A DNA stretch of 64,000 bases. It comes from Mycobacterium dioxanotrophicus. Lineage in GTDB: Bacteria; Actinomycetota; Actinomycetes; Mycobacteriales; Mycobacteriaceae. Below the pieces are notes generated by a model. The model did no database searches. It was given only the letters and a program-made list of their open reading frames with translations, and was not told the DNA's origin. Where the stretch lies: assembly GCF_002157835.1 (NCBI RefSeq), contig NZ_CP020809.1, positions 2,046,001 to 2,110,000 on the forward strand, read 5' to 3'. How positions within the stretch are numbered: the stretch's first letter is position 1; the number at the start of each line of letters is the position of its first letter. A program made the position numbers and the translations under genes. Below are positions 10,175 through 27,544 of this stretch, piece after piece.

Positions 10175-11101
10175 ATGGCAGCCACACTTCGCGAGCTACG
10201 CGGTCGTATCCGCTCCGCCTCGTCGATCAAGAAGATCACGAAGGCCCAGGAGCTGATCGCCACGTCGCGGATCGCCAAGGCGCAGGCCCGGGTCGACGCG
10301 GCCCGGCCCTACGCCACGGAGATCACCAACATGCTCACCGAACTCGCCGGTGCCAGCGCGCTGGATCATCCGCTGCTCGTGGAGCGGCCCGATCGCAAGC
10401 GGGCCGGCGTGCTGGTGGTGTCCTCGGACCGTGGCCTCTGCGGCGGGTACAACGCCAACGTGCTGCGGCGCGCCGAAGAGCTGTTCTCGCTCCTGCGGGA
10501 CGAGGGCAAGAACCCGGTGCTGTACGTGGTCGGTCGGAAAGCCTTGGGCTACTACAACTTCCGGCAACGTACCGTGACAGAGTCGTGGACCGGCTTCTCC
10601 GAGCGGCCGACCTACGAGGACGCCAAGGAGATCGCCGACACCCTGGTGACGGCGTTCATGGCCGGAGCCGACGACGAAGGTGACGAGCCGGGCGCCGATG
10701 GCATCCTGGGCGTCGACGAATTGCACATCGTGTCCACCGAGTTCCGGTCGATGCTTTCGCAGACCGCGGTGGCACTGCGGATCGCACCGATGGTGGTCGA
10801 ATACGTGGGTGAGCCGGAAACCGGTCCGCACACGCTGTATTCGTTCGAACCCAACGCCGAGACGCTGTTCGACGCGCTGCTGCCGCGGTACATCGCGACC
10901 CGCGTGTACGCGGCGCTGCTCGAGGCCGCCGCCTCGGAGTCGGCGTCTCGCCGCCGTGCCATGAAGTCGGCCACCGACAACGCCGACGATCTGATCAAGG
11001 CGCTCACGCTGGCGGCCAACCGCGAGCGCCAGGCTCAGATCACCCAGGAAATCAGCGAAATCGTCGGCGGCGCCAACGCGCTGGCTGACGCCAGCAAGTA
11101 G
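10175..11101 (+). CDS. atpG: ATP synthase F1 subunit gamma
   Basis: This 308-residue central-stalk rotor subunit has coiled N- and C-terminal helices. Residues 165-178 form an acidic, glycine-rich loop ([14 protein letters not shown]) that is specific to mycobacterial gamma and has been studied as a coupling element. It starts 7 bases after atpA. Corresponds to Rv1309. Confidence 0.98.
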   Translation: MAATLRELRGRIRSASSIKKITKAQELIATSRIAKAQARVDAARPYATEITNMLTELAGASALDHPLLVERPDRKRAGVLVVSSDRGLCGGYNANVLRRAEELFSLLRDEGKNPVLYVVGRKALGYYNFRQRTVTESWTGFSERPTYEDAKEIADTLVTAFMAGADDEGDEPGADGILGVDELHIVSTEFRSMLSQTAVALRIAPMVVEYVGEPETGPHTLYSFEPNAETLFDALLPRYIATRVYAALLEAAASESASRRRAMKSATDNADDLIKALTLAANRERQAQITQEISEIVGGANALADASK

Positions 11102-12568
<1,467 letters not shown>

Positions 12569-12601
12569 TGAGCGCCTCTTCCCCTCGAAAGGTGGTGTGA
12601 C

Positions 12602-12967
12602 GTGGCGGAATTGCACGTCGAGATCGTCGCCGTGGAGCGCGAGCTGTGGTCGGGTGACGCGACGTTCGTGTTCACCCGTACCACCGCGGGCGAGATCGGC
12701 ATCCTGCCACGGCACATCCCACTGGTCGCCCAACTCGTCGACGACGCCATGGTGCGCGTCGAACGCGAGGGCGAGGACGACCTGCGGATCGCCATCGACG
12801 GTGGCTTTCTGTCGGTGACAGAGGAGGCCGTCCGGGTCCTGGTCGAAAACGCTCAGCTGGAATCCGAGATCGATGCCGAGGCGGCCAAGCGGGATTCCGA
12901 ATCCGATGACGAGGCAACTGCGGCATGGGGCCGGGCGCGGCTGCGCGCCCTAGGCCAGATCGACTGA
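12602..12967 (+). CDS. atpC: ATP synthase F1 subunit epsilon
   Basis: This 121-residue subunit has an N-terminal beta-sandwich ([16 protein letters not shown]) and a short C-terminal helical part, as in mycobacterial epsilon. It acts on coupling and regulation of the central stalk. The GTG start at 12602 follows AAAGGTGGTG. The atp operon ends here or continues into the DUF2550 gene, which starts one base after its stop. Confidence 0.96.
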   Translation: MAELHVEIVAVERELWSGDATFVFTRTTAGEIGILPRHIPLVAQLVDDAMVRVEREGEDDLRIAIDGGFLSVTEEAVRVLVENAQLESEIDAEAAKRDSESDDEATAAWGRARLRALGQID

Positions 12968-12968
12968 T

Positions 12969-13421
12969 ATGCCGATGAGCGCGTCCATGATCGGCATGGT
13001 CGCGCTGGTCTGTGTGCTGCTACTGGCAGTATCTGCGCTGTCCTACCGACTCTGGAAATTACGCCAGGTCGGTGGGACAGCTGCTATTTTGCGGGATTAT
13101 CCCGCGGTCGGCGGCCACGGCTGGCGGCACGGAGTCATGCGTTACCGCGGCGGTGAAGCCGGCTTCTACCGGTTGTCGAGTATGCGGTGGTGGCCCGATC
13201 GCCGGCTCAGTCGGCGGGGCCTTGAGGTGGTGTCGCGACGAACCCCGCGCGGCGATGAGTTCGACATCATGACTTCCGAGATCGTCGTGCTCGAACTCCG
13301 TGACATCAGCCCCGAACGCCGCCAGGGCTACGAGATCGCTCTCGATCGGGGAGCTCTGACTGCCTTCACGTCGTGGCTGGAGTCGCGGCCGTCGCCGCGT
13401 GCGCGCCGCCGCAGTTATTGA
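12969..13421 (+). CDS. DUF2550 membrane-anchored protein
   Basis: This 150-residue protein has one N-terminal membrane segment (residues 7-27) and a basic cytosolic domain with paired tryptophan/arginine motifs (RWWPDRRLSRRGLEV). It corresponds to Rv1312, always found after atpC in mycobacteria; function unknown. The tight spacing to atpC suggests cotranscription. ATG 12969 or 12975 could be the start. Its 3' end overlaps the converging adenosyltransferase gene by 7 bases. Confidence 0.88.
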   Translation: MPMSASMIGMVALVCVLLLAVSALSYRLWKLRQVGGTAAILRDYPAVGGHGWRHGVMRYRGGEAGFYRLSSMRWWPDRRLSRRGLEVVSRRTPRGDEFDIMTSEIVVLELRDISPERRQGYEIALDRGALTAFTSWLESRPSPRARRRSY

Positions 13422-13987
13422 CGCTGGCCTGGCTTCCACAGCACGTCGCCATCCGGGTTGGCGACTCGGGACAGGATGAACAGCAGGTCGGACAGCCGGT
13501 TGAGGTACTTCGCCGGCAGGATGCTCACACCGTCGCCGTGCTCTGCGACCGCGGTCCAGGCCGATCGTTCCGCTCGCCGGGCCACGGTCCGTGCCACATG
13601 CAGCAGTGCGGAGAGCGGTGAGCCGCCCGGCAAGATGAACGAATTCAGTGCAGGCAGTGGCTCGTTGAACTCATCGCACCAGCGTTCCAGCCGGTCGATG
13701 TAGTCCTGCGTGATCCGCAGTGGCGGATATTTCGGGTTCTCCACCACCGGGGTGGACAGGTCGGCGCCGGCGTCGAACAGATCGTTCTGGATCTGCCGCA
13801 GAACAGCCAGCAGTTCGTCGCCGGGTTGCCCCATGGCGATCGCAACGCCGATGGCGGCGTTGGCTTCGTCACAATCTGCGTACGCGATCAGCCTCGCGTC
13901 GTTCTTCGCGACCCGGCTGAAATCGCTGAGGCCGGTGGTGCCGTCGTCACCGGTGCGGGTGTAGATGCGGGTGAGGTGAACAGCCAT
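13415..13987 (-). CDS. ATP:cob(I)alamin adenosyltransferase, PduO type
   Basis: This 190-residue protein opens with the PduO signature TRIYTRTGDDGTTGL (ATP-binding) and has the conserved RRAER helix. It converts cob(I)alamin to adenosylcobalamin, the cofactor of methylmalonyl-CoA mutase, which fits the methylmalonyl-CoA epimerase gene further along. It corresponds to Rv1314c, often annotated cobO-like, but it belongs to the PduO/EutT superfamily, not CobA/CobO. Confidence 0.93.
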   Translation of the reverse strand: MAVHLTRIYTRTGDDGTTGLSDFSRVAKNDARLIAYADCDEANAAIGVAIAMGQPGDELLAVLRQIQNDLFDAGADLSTPVVENPKYPPLRITQDYIDRLERWCDEFNEPLPALNSFILPGGSPLSALLHVARTVARRAERSAWTAVAEHGDGVSILPAKYLNRLSDLLFILSRVANPDGDVLWKPGQRQ

Positions 13988-14061
13988 GTGGGAACCGTAC
14001 CGGGCTCAACATCCACCACGGCATTCTGAGAGAGCTTTCTGAATCTCACTCGGTGGCCGCT

Positions 14062-14067
14062 TAAACT
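14062..14067 (+). promoter_or_regulatory. -10 element of a probable leaderless murA promoter
   Basis: TAAACT (TANNNT type) lies seven bases before the murA GTG start. This is the spacing of mycobacterial leaderless transcripts, and there is no Shine-Dalgarno sequence. Confidence 0.5.
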
Positions 14068-14074
14068 AACCCGC

Positions 14075-15328
14075 GTGAGCGAGCGATTCGTGGTGACCGG
14101 CGGAAACCGGTTGTCGGGCGAAGTTGCTGTCAGCGGAGCGAAGAACAGCGTGCTGAAGTTGATGGCAGCCGCGCTGCTGGCGGAGGGCACCAGCACGATC
14201 ACCAACTGCCCGGACATCCTGGATGTGCCGTTGATGGCGGAGGTGTTGCGTGGCCTGGGCGCCACCGTCGAGTTGAACGGTGGGACGGTTCGGATCACGT
14301 CTCCCGACGAACTCAAGTACGACGCAGACTTCGCCGCGGTCAGACAGTTCCGAGCTTCGGTCTGCGTCCTCGGCCCGCTGGTCGGGCGGTGCAAGAAGGC
14401 CCGGGTCGCGTTGCCCGGCGGCGACGCCATCGGTTCGCGTCCGCTGGACATGCATCAGTCGGGACTGCGGCAGCTCGGTGCGCGATGCAGCATCGAACAC
14501 GGCTGCGTGGTGGCCGAGGCAGATCATCTGCGCGGTGCCGAGATCCAACTGGAGTTCCCCTCGGTGGGTGCGACCGAGAACATCCTGATGGCGGCGGTTT
14601 TGGCAGAGGGCGTCACGACGATCCACAACGTGGCGCGCGAACCGGACATCGTCGACATCTGCGCGATGCTCAACCAGATGGGCGCCCAGGTCAGTGGGGC
14701 GGGTACGTCGACGTTGACCATCACCGGCGTCGACCGGCTGTACCCCACGGAACATCGGGTGATCGGCGATCGCATCGTCGCCGCGACGTGGGGGATTGCG
14801 GCAGCGATGACGCGCGGCGACATATCCGTGACCGGCGTCGATCCGCAGCACCTGCAGTTGGTGCTGCACAAACTGCACGACGCAGGCGCGACTGTCACCC
14901 AGAACGACGACGGTTTCCGGGTGGTCCAGTACGAGCGGCCGAAGGCCGTGAACGTCGCGACGCTGCCGTTCCCCGGATTCCCGACCGACCTGCAGCCGAT
15001 GGCGATAGGGCTGGCGTCGATCGCCGATGGCACCTCGATGATCACCGAGAACGTCTTCGAGGCGCGGTTTCGTTTCGTCGAGGAGATGATCCGGCTCGGG
15101 GCAGATGCACGGACCGACGGACATCATGCGGTGATCCGTGGAATCCCGCAGCTGTCGAGCGCGCCCGTGTGGTCGTCGGACATCCGTGCCGGCGCAGGTC
15201 TGGTCCTCGCCGGCCTGGTCGCGGACGGAGATACCGAGGTCCACGACGTTTTTCACATCGATCGCGGCTACCCGTTGTTCGTCGAGAACTTGATCAGCCT
15301 GGGCGCTGAGATCGAGCGGGTAAGCTAG
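14075..15328 (+). CDS. murA: UDP-N-acetylglucosamine 1-carboxyvinyltransferase
   Basis: This 417-residue enzyme transfers enolpyruvate from PEP to UDP-GlcNAc, the first committed step of peptidoglycan precursor synthesis. The active-site loop is [13 protein letters not shown] with aspartate at position 117 where most bacteria have the cysteine alkylated by fosfomycin, so intrinsic fosfomycin resistance is expected, as known for M. tuberculosis MurA. GTG 14075 is probably a leaderless start. It lies upstream of the rRNA operon, as in other mycobacteria (Rv1315). Confidence 0.97.
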   Translation: MSERFVVTGGNRLSGEVAVSGAKNSVLKLMAAALLAEGTSTITNCPDILDVPLMAEVLRGLGATVELNGGTVRITSPDELKYDADFAAVRQFRASVCVLGPLVGRCKKARVALPGGDAIGSRPLDMHQSGLRQLGARCSIEHGCVVAEADHLRGAEIQLEFPSVGATENILMAAVLAEGVTTIHNVAREPDIVDICAMLNQMGAQVSGAGTSTLTITGVDRLYPTEHRVIGDRIVAATWGIAAAMTRGDISVTGVDPQHLQLVLHKLHDAGATVTQNDDGFRVVQYERPKAVNVATLPFPGFPTDLQPMAIGLASIADGTSMITENVFEARFRFVEEMIRLGADARTDGHHAVIRGIPQLSSAPVWSSDIRAGAGLVLAGLVADGDTEVHDVFHIDRGYPLFVENLISLGAEIERVS

Positions 15329-15372
15329 TCGAGTCGGCCGCAGTTGGGCCGAAACGCCTCTGACCTGGGCAT

Positions 15373-15402
15373 TTGACTCTCGGTGGCGGATAGTTCTAAT
15401 CT
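15373..15402 (+). promoter_or_regulatory. rRNA operon promoter, upstream
   Basis: TTGACT at 15373-15378 and TAATCT at 15397-15402 are separated by 18 bases, a sigma-A-type promoter about 280 bases before the 16S gene. It fits the multi-promoter rrnA organisation known downstream of murA in rapid growers. Confidence 0.7.
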
Positions 15403-15440
15403 AGTCGAGTTGCCCCGGCAGCGGGGAGACAAAAAGCCGC

Positions 15441-15469
15441 TTGACTTTCTGACGAAGATGGTTTAAGCT
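15441..15469 (+). promoter_or_regulatory. rRNA operon promoter, proximal (PCL1-like)
   Basis: TTGACT at 15441-15446 and TAAGCT at 15464-15469 are separated by 17 bases, with GGCAGGGTTGCCC around the probable start site. This matches the conserved proximal promoter described for mycobacterial rrn operons. Confidence 0.8.
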
Positions 15470-15510
15470 GGCAGGGTTGCCCTAAAGGGGCCAACTCGAA
15501 ACAATCTGGT

Positions 15511-15545
15511 CTGTTGTTTGAGAACTCAATAGTGTGTTTGGTGGT
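15511..15545 (+). other. rRNA antitermination leader (boxA region)
   Basis: TGTTTGAGAACTCAATAGTG followed by a T/G-rich tract matches the boxA-containing leader of mycobacterial rrn operons, which recruits Nus factors. The rest of 15546-15684 is T-rich leader without genes. Confidence 0.75.
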
Positions 15546-15684
15546 TTTTGTTTGTTGTTTTTGGTTGCATTCTTTTTCCCGTTTAGGGTGTGACCTTTTG
15601 TTTTTTTGGATGCCGGTTTTTGGTGTCTGTTGTTTGTGATCGGATTTTTCTGAATGTGAATTCTTTCGGGTTTTGTCCCGGGGT

Positions 15685-20688
<5,004 letters not shown>

Positions 20689-20848
20689 CAACCCAACAAA
20701 CACCATGTTTGATGAGTCTCAGTAAGAACACGCACATCCTGTTTCGCAACCACACCACAACCACACACGCGACCACTGTGTCGTGGGTGCACACCGCACC
20801 CCACCACCAAAACACACAAGGTTTCACACCCAGAAACGGGTGAATAGA

Positions 20849-20965
20849 GTTACGGCGGTCCATAGCGGCAGGGAAACGCCCGGTCCCATCCCGAACCCGG
20901 AAGCTAAGCCTGCCAGCGCCGATGATACTACCCACACGGGTGGAAAAGTAGGACACCGCCGAACA
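20849..20965 (+). rRNA. rrf: 5S ribosomal RNA
   Basis: About 117 bases starting GTTACGGCGGTCCATAGCG, with the complementary end ACCGCCGAAC. Contains CCCGGTCCCATCCCGAACC typical of 5S. It lies 160 bases after 23S. Confidence 0.96.
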
Positions 20966-20975
20966 CACATTAAGT

Positions 20976-21014
20976 CCCGGGCCCCCAATCACTGATTGGG
21001 GGCCCGGGCATTTT
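20976..21014 (+). terminator. Intrinsic terminator of the rRNA operon
   Basis: A perfect 15-bp inverted repeat (20976-20990 with 20994-21008) closes a 3-base loop and is followed by CATTTTC. It lies about 11 bases after 5S and probably also limits read-through from the converging ogt gene. Confidence 0.93.
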
Positions 21015-21029
21015 CAATGCGACACCCGC

Positions 21030-21527
21030 TCAATCAAAAAGCGACGGCGCCTGCCGGCTTTTCTCCAATTCCAGCAGCGCTCTTTTGCGATCCAATCCGC
21101 CGCCATATCCGGTGAGGCTGCCATTCGCGCCAATCACCCGATGGCAAGGCACCACAATTCCGATGGGATTATGCCCATTGGCCAAACCGACTGCGCGAAA
21201 TGCGCCGGGTGATCCGATTTCCCGAGCGATGTCCCCATATGTGCAGGTTTCGCCGTAGGGAATCGATTGCAAAGCGGTCCAGACGCGGCGCTGGAAAGCC
21301 GTGCCGACCATGTGCAGTTCGAGGTCGAAGACCGTGCGCTCACCGGCGAAATACTCCGCCAACTGTTCGACGGCATCGGGGAAGGCCGAGTCATCGACCT
21401 CCCAGCCGTCACGGCTGGGTTCATAGGTCTGGTCGACCATCCGAAGATGCATCAGTCGGCCGTCGCGTCCCGCCAAGGTGAGCTGCCCGACCGGGCTGTC
21501 CACAGACCGGCATTGCAGTGTGGTCAT
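21030..21527 (-). CDS. ogt: Methylated-DNA-protein cysteine S-methyltransferase
   Basis: This 165-residue suicide enzyme removes O6-alkyl groups from guanine. The acceptor cysteine is C128 in the PCHRV motif, and the helix-turn-helix arginine finger region RAVGLANGHNP precedes it. The gene overlaps the upstream ada-alkA gene by 4 bases (ATGA), so both are cotranscribed as one alkylation-repair operon (Rv1316c-Rv1317c). Confidence 0.97.
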   Translation of the reverse strand: MTTLQCRSVDSPVGQLTLAGRDGRLMHLRMVDQTYEPSRDGWEVDDSAFPDAVEQLAEYFAGERTVFDLELHMVGTAFQRRVWTALQSIPYGETCTYGDIAREIGSPGAFRAVGLANGHNPIGIVVPCHRVIGANGSLTGYGGGLDRKRALLELEKSRQAPSLFD

Positions 21528-23041
21528 AGTGTCTCCTGAACTGTCAGATCGTGAGCCTGATGGGATAGTGGCCAGTCATTGACTGCGTGGTCGAGCGTGG
21601 TCCACAAATGCTGCGTCGCGTACGCCCGCCAAGGCCGCCAACGGGCGCTGTAGCGGATGAGCGCCGTCTGCTCCGACGGCAGCCCGAGTTGTTCGGCGGC
21701 CAGCCTCACGCCGAGGTCGCTGGCTGGGAACGCGTCGGGATCCCCGAGCCCGCGCATCGCGATCACCTCGGCACTCCATGGTCCTATCCCGGGCAGCGCG
21801 AGCAACTGCTCACGGGCTGCCGTCCAGTCGCAGCCCGGGTCGAGGACCAGCCGGCCGTCGGTCAACGCATGAACCAGGGCGCTGACCGTCCGTCGACGTG
21901 CGGCAGGCATGGCCAGGTGGGATGGGTCGATCTCGGAGAGCTCCGCGACGTCGGGGAAGACATGAGTCAGTCCGCCGTTGTCGTCGCGGATGGGGCGCCC
22001 ATAGGCCTTCACGAGCCGGCCCACGTGGGTGCGTGCCGCCTTGATGGACACCTGCTGGCCGAGCACCACCCTGATCGCCAACTCGGCCTCGTCGACGGTG
22101 CGAGGGATACGTTGGCCAGGTGCCTTGGCCACCACAGCGGCCAGGTCCTGATCGGCGCCCAGCGCGTCGACCACGGCCTCGGGGTCGGCATCGAGGTCCA
22201 GCAGCCGACGGCACCGCGCGATGGCGGCGGCCAGGTCGCGGAAGTCGTCGAGCACCAGCCGGCATCGGACATGATCGGGCTGCGGTTGCAGGCTCACCAC
22301 GCCGTGACCGTGCGGCAACCGCAGCGAGCGGCGAAGCCAGCCGTCGCGTACCTCCTCCAGTCCCGGCGCCGCACTGGCCGCCAGGTGACCGAACAGGCCC
22401 TCGAACGCGAACGGGATGCGGACCGGCAGCCGGAGCGAGATCACGCCGGGTGCGGTGGGCTCGTCGCGGGTGAATCGGGTTTCCGCACGCCGGCGCAGTT
22501 CGGTCGGCGTCAGATCGCACACGGCCCGGACTGTGTCGTTGAACTGGCGGATGCTGGCGAAGCCCGCCGCGAAAGCGACGTCGCCGAACGGCAATTCGGT
22601 GGTCTCGATCAGTACCCGCGCGGTCTGGGCGCGCTGCGCGCGGGCCAACGCCAGTGGGTTGGCGCCCAGCTCGGCCTGCAAGATGCGTTCCAGCTGCCGC
22701 GTGGTGTAGCCGACGCGTGCCGCCAGCCCTGTGACACCCTCACGGTCCACGGTGCCGTCGGCGATGAGCCGCATGCATCGGGCGACCGCATCGCCCCGCA
22801 CGTTCCATTCCGGAGATCCCGGCGAGGCATCAGGCCTGCATCGTTTGCACGCCCGGAATCCAGCGGCCTGTGCCGCGGCGGCGGTGGGGTAGAAGCGCAT
22901 GTTGCGCGCCAGCGGAGGACGTACCGGACAACTGGGGCGACAGTAGATTCCCGTGGTGAGCACCGCGGTGACGAACCACCCGTCGAACCGGGCGTCCTTG
23001 GACTGGACGGCCCGGTAGCAGCGTTCGAAATCCTCGTGCAC
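21524..23041 (-). CDS. alkA: Ada-AlkA fusion: methyl-sensing activator and 3-methyladenine DNA glycosylase II
   Basis: This 505-residue fusion has an N-terminal Ada domain with zinc/methyl-acceptor cysteines C34, C38, C65 and C68 (YCRPSCP, CKRC). An AraC-type helix-turn-helix follows at about residues 80-160. An AlkA glycosylase covers residues 185-495 with the HhH motif LPGIGPWSAEVIAMR and the catalytic aspartate in FPASDLGVR. It should sense methylphosphotriesters, activate its own operon, and excise alkylated bases. Confidence 0.95.
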   Translation of the reverse strand: MHEDFERCYRAVQSKDARFDGWFVTAVLTTGIYCRPSCPVRPPLARNMRFYPTAAAAQAAGFRACKRCRPDASPGSPEWNVRGDAVARCMRLIADGTVDREGVTGLAARVGYTTRQLERILQAELGANPLALARAQRAQTARVLIETTELPFGDVAFAAGFASIRQFNDTVRAVCDLTPTELRRRAETRFTRDEPTAPGVISLRLPVRIPFAFEGLFGHLAASAAPGLEEVRDGWLRRSLRLPHGHGVVSLQPQPDHVRCRLVLDDFRDLAAAIARCRRLLDLDADPEAVVDALGADQDLAAVVAKAPGQRIPRTVDEAELAIRVVLGQQVSIKAARTHVGRLVKAYGRPIRDDNGGLTHVFPDVAELSEIDPSHLAMPAARRRTVSALVHALTDGRLVLDPGCDWTAAREQLLALPGIGPWSAEVIAMRGLGDPDAFPASDLGVRLAAEQLGLPSEQTALIRYSARWRPWRAYATQHLWTTLDHAVNDWPLSHQAHDLTVQETL

Positions 23042-23120
23042 ACCTGCAACGATGGCACGAGAAGGACGACGGAACTAGCGGAAAACCGACATTGTCGTGA
23101 TGGTTGCGGCCGCCGTGCCG

Positions 23121-24725
23121 TCAGACCGGTACCGCCAGTTGGGTCGGTTCATCGAGGCCGCGCAGCGTGACGGTGTCGCCCAACGACCAGCGCGCCTTTT
23201 CGGCGTCGGTGGCATTGGCGATGGTGTCCGATGACGCCACGAGATGACCCGGCACGGATTTGGACAACTCGCACAGCCGGGCCGCCTCGTTGACCGGCTC
23301 GCCGATGACCGTGTACTCGAAGCGCTCTTTTGCACCCACATTGCCTGCGACCACTTGGCCGGCTGCCACACCGATGCCGGCGGAGAGTTCGGGCACCGCG
23401 CTGCGCAACCGTTCGGCGATGGCCCGGGCTGCGGCCAGTGCTTCGTCCTCGGCGTGCTCGAGGCGCACCGGGGCGCCGAACACCGCGAGCACGGCGTCGC
23501 CCTCGAATTTGTTGACCAACCCTTGATGGCGCTCCACCTCGTCGACGATCACCGCGAAAAACCGGTTGAGCAGGGTGACCACTTCGGTCGCCGGCCGGCT
23601 CGTCACCAGCTGACTCGAACCGATCACGTCGACGAAAATGACTGCGGCATGGCGTTCTTCGCCGCCGAGCACCGGCTTCTGTTTTTCCGCCAGCTCGGCC
23701 ACCTCTCGGCCGACGTGGCGGCCGAACAGATCGCGCACGCGTTCGCGCTCTCGGAGTCCCTGCACCATGGAGTTGAATCCGCGTTGCATCTGACCGAGTT
23801 CGGTGCCGTCGAACACGACGAGGTTGGTGTTGAGATCGCCGTCCTCAACCCGTCGCAACGCGGCCCGGACCACGCGGATCGGCGCCGCGGTCAGCCAGGT
23901 GGCAATCCACATCAGGATGAAACCGAACACCAGCGCGAACACCGCGAGCACCATGACGGCGACCGCGAACTGGGTGGGGGTGAGGTTCTGCAGCGCCAGC
24001 GCGAACATCGCGGCAAGCAGGATGCCGAGGATCGGCACGCCGGAGCCCAGCGCCCACACCACCATGGTGCGGCCCATGATGCCCGAGGACAGCCGTATCG
24101 GCGGCGGGCCCGCCTCCAGCGCCTGAGCGGCGACCGGACGCAGTGCGAACTCGGTGAACATGTAGCAGCTGACGGACACGACGATGCCGGGAAAACTGAT
24201 GCCCAGCAGGAACTTCGGGATGTAGTTGCTGTCGACAAGACCGTAGAGCGTGGTGAGCAGCGCGGTGCCGACACCCCACAGGATCAACAGGACGGTGGTC
24301 AGGCGGCCCGGCGCGAGGAAGGTGTTGCGCTGATCCGCGCGGCTCGGCGGCCGTCCCTGCAGCGACCACCGCACATAGTTGATCACCCGGTTGGTCGCCC
24401 ACACGACGCCGACGACCAACGCCGCGGCGACATACGCCGGGGCGATGGCGAAGGTGACCAACCGGACGTCCGGAGCGAACACGCTCGGGGTCGGGAACAC
24501 CAGGGTCACGATCAGCAGAGAGACCCCGATGCCCAGGAGGTTCGCGACGATGACGAACGTCGTCAGGATGATCTGAATCCGCACGCGGCGTCGGCGTTGG
24601 CTCTCGGAAACGCGGCCCAGGATCCACGATCCGTACGCCGGCTCGTCCTGGAGTCTGCTGCTCTGCCGGGTCAGGGTTTCCAGTACCCAGCCCAGCCGCT
24701 TCGCCACGGATTTGTCGGCCATCAT
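23121..24725 (-). CDS. Membrane adenylate cyclase with HAMP domain
   Basis: This 534-residue class III cyclase has six hydrophobic segments between residues 50 and 285, then a HAMP linker (about residues 285-335), then the catalytic domain (about residues 350-525). Visible catalytic elements are metal-binding VIFVDVIGSS and FEGDAVLAVFGAP, adenine-selecting lysine in NKFEGDA, and transition-state residues in IGEPVNEAARL. M. tuberculosis has three tandem paralogues here (Rv1318c-Rv1320c), while this window has one. The start may be the first or second Met. Confidence 0.93.
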   Translation of the reverse strand: MMADKSVAKRLGWVLETLTRQSSRLQDEPAYGSWILGRVSESQRRRRVRIQIILTTFVIVANLLGIGVSLLIVTLVFPTPSVFAPDVRLVTFAIAPAYVAAALVVGVVWATNRVINYVRWSLQGRPPSRADQRNTFLAPGRLTTVLLILWGVGTALLTTLYGLVDSNYIPKFLLGISFPGIVVSVSCYMFTEFALRPVAAQALEAGPPPIRLSSGIMGRTMVVWALGSGVPILGILLAAMFALALQNLTPTQFAVAVMVLAVFALVFGFILMWIATWLTAAPIRVVRAALRRVEDGDLNTNLVVFDGTELGQMQRGFNSMVQGLRERERVRDLFGRHVGREVAELAEKQKPVLGGEERHAAVIFVDVIGSSQLVTSRPATEVVTLLNRFFAVIVDEVERHQGLVNKFEGDAVLAVFGAPVRLEHAEDEALAAARAIAERLRSAVPELSAGIGVAAGQVVAGNVGAKERFEYTVIGEPVNEAARLCELSKSVPGHLVASSDTIANATDAEKARWSLGDTVTLRGLDEPTQLAVPV

Positions 24726-24758
24726 TGAGGCGTCAGCCTAGTTCGTCGGTCGTGCCCT

Positions 24759-24764
24759 TAAGGT
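24759..24764 (+). promoter_or_regulatory. -10 element of a probable leaderless nucS promoter
   Basis: TAAGGT (TANNNT) ends seven bases before the nucS GTG at 24772. This supports that start over the upstream GTG at 24763. Confidence 0.5.
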
Positions 24765-24771
24765 GGTTCGG

Positions 24772-25458
24772 GTGCGCCTCGTGATTGCCCAGTGCACTGT
24801 CGACTATGTGGGTCGGCTGACCGCACACCTTCCGTCCGCCCGCCGGCTGTTGTTGTTCAAGGCTGACGGGTCGGTGAGTGTGCACGCCGACGACCGTGCC
24901 TACAAGCCGCTGAACTGGATGTCTCCGCCATGTTGGGTCACCGAGGAGGGCGCGGACGATTCGGCCGGCCCGTCGCCCGTCGTCTGGGTGGTGGAAAACA
25001 AGGCCGGTGAGCAGCTGCGTATCACCGTGGAGGATGTCGAGCACGACTCCAGCCACGAACTCGGTGTCGACCCCGGCCTGGTCAAGGACGGCGTGGAGGC
25101 GCATCTGCAGGCTCTGCTGGCTGAACACGTCGAACTGCTGGGAACGGGTTACACGCTGGTTCGCCGCGAGTATCCGACCGCGATCGGGCCGGTGGATCTG
25201 CTGTGCCGGGACGAGCTCGGTGGCTCGGTGGCCGTCGAGATCAAGCGTCGCGGTGAGATCGACGGTGTCGAGCAGTTGACCCGCTACCTCGAGTTGCTCA
25301 ACCGTGACAGCGTGTTGGCGCCGGTGGCCGGGGTGTTCGCGGCCCAGCAGATCAAACCGCAGGCCCGCACCCTGGCGACGGACCGTGGGATCCGGTGTGT
25401 GACATTGGATTACGACCAGATGCGGGGCATGGACAGCACCGAGTATCGGCTCTTCTGA
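24772..25458 (+). CDS. nucS: Mismatch-specific endonuclease NucS (EndoMS)
   Basis: This 228-residue nuclease runs the non-canonical mismatch repair of actinobacteria that lack MutS/MutL. The C-terminal RecB-like catalytic site has D142 (GPVDLLC), E156 and K158 (VAVEIKRR). The last residues EYRLF fit the sliding-clamp binding tail. GTG 24772 gives MRLVIAQ, matching Rv1321. It overlaps the next gene by one base (TGATG). Confidence 0.97.
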   Translation: MRLVIAQCTVDYVGRLTAHLPSARRLLLFKADGSVSVHADDRAYKPLNWMSPPCWVTEEGADDSAGPSPVVWVVENKAGEQLRITVEDVEHDSSHELGVDPGLVKDGVEAHLQALLAEHVELLGTGYTLVRREYPTAIGPVDLLCRDELGGSVAVEIKRRGEIDGVEQLTRYLELLNRDSVLAPVAGVFAAQQIKPQARTLATDRGIRCVTLDYDQMRGMDSTEYRLF

Positions 25459-25748
25459 TGGGGCGGCGACGCAGAGAACCTCCTCGGAGGCTGCCGTCGA
25501 CGTTGCCGACGCGTCGAATCGAAACGGGCCCTGACGGTTACGACTACGAAGTGCGCGTCGTCACCGCAGCGCGGGCGGTCAAGGTGTATCGCTGCCCGGG
25601 GTGTGACCATGAAATCCGTTCGGGCACAGCACATGTCGTGGTGTGGCCGGCGGACATGGGAGAGGCCGCCGTCGACGACCGCAGACATTGGCATACGCCG
25701 TGCTGGGCGAATCGGACCAATCGAGGTCCGACACGCAGGTGGTCTTGA
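25458..25748 (+). CDS. Conserved small zinc-ribbon-like protein (Rv1322 homologue)
   Basis: This 96-residue arginine-rich protein has a CPGCDHEI pair near residue 48, then HVVVWPADM and HWHTPCW. This resembles a treble-clef metal site made from two cysteines, histidines and a last cysteine. Function is unknown. It is coupled to nucS through a TGATG overlap, so a link to repair or clamp biology is possible but unproven. Confidence 0.82.
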   Translation: MGRRRREPPRRLPSTLPTRRIETGPDGYDYEVRVVTAARAVKVYRCPGCDHEIRSGTAHVVVWPADMGEAAVDDRRHWHTPCWANRTNRGPTRRWS

Positions 25749-25751
25749 AGC

Positions 25752-26225
25752 TCAGTGCTCGTCGGCGGCCGGCTCGACCAGCTCGACCAGCACGCCACCT
25801 GCATCCTTGGGGTGGACGAAGTTGATGCGCGAATTGGCGGTGCCCTTGCGAGGGGCCTCGTACAGCAGGCGAACGCCCTGGCTGCGCAGCCGCGCGCTGA
25901 GCGCATCGATGTCGCTGGTCCGGTAGGCGAGCTGCTGCAGGCCGGGACCGCGCTTGTCGATGAACTTCGCGATGGTGGAGTTCTCGTCCAGCGGTGACAT
26001 CAGCTGGATCTGCGCGCTGCCCTTGGGGGCGCCGCGGACCGAGAGCATCGCCTCGCGGACACCTTGCTCCTCATTGATCTCCTCGTGCAGCACGATCATG
26101 CCGAGGTTGTCGTGGTACCACTTGATCGAGGCATCGAGGTCGGGCACCGCGATTCCGACATGATCGATCGCGGTCACCAGGGCGCTTGAGAGCGCTGGGC
26201 GGGTATCGACATGTTCGGTGGTCAT
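25752..26225 (-). CDS. mce: Methylmalonyl-CoA epimerase
   Basis: This 157-residue VOC-fold protein has paired beta-alpha-beta modules. Metal ligands are visible in AIDHVGIAV, GLQQLAYRT and VLVELVEP. It interconverts (2S)- and (2R)-methylmalonyl-CoA, feeding the B12-dependent mutase in propionate metabolism. I set the start at ATG 26225 (MTTEHVDT), which has TACCGT six bases upstream and matches Rv1322A. The extended 174-residue frame has no support. It is divergent from fadA4. Confidence 0.93.
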   Translation of the reverse strand: MTTEHVDTRPALSSALVTAIDHVGIAVPDLDASIKWYHDNLGMIVLHEEINEEQGVREAMLSVRGAPKGSAQIQLMSPLDENSTIAKFIDKRGPGLQQLAYRTSDIDALSARLRSQGVRLLYEAPRKGTANSRINFVHPKDAGGVLVELVEPAADEH

Positions 26226-26309
26226 AACGCAACGGTAACCTTTACTTGAATGTTGGCGGTATGTGTGATCGGCCACACAGCTCTATCAACCACCCACTGG
26301 AGGTAACAA

Positions 26310-27488
<1,179 letters not shown>

Positions 27489-27544
27489 CAGCTATCAACG
27501 ACGCTTTGTAGTAGCTGGCGGGCCGCTCGGGCACAATGGCGGCC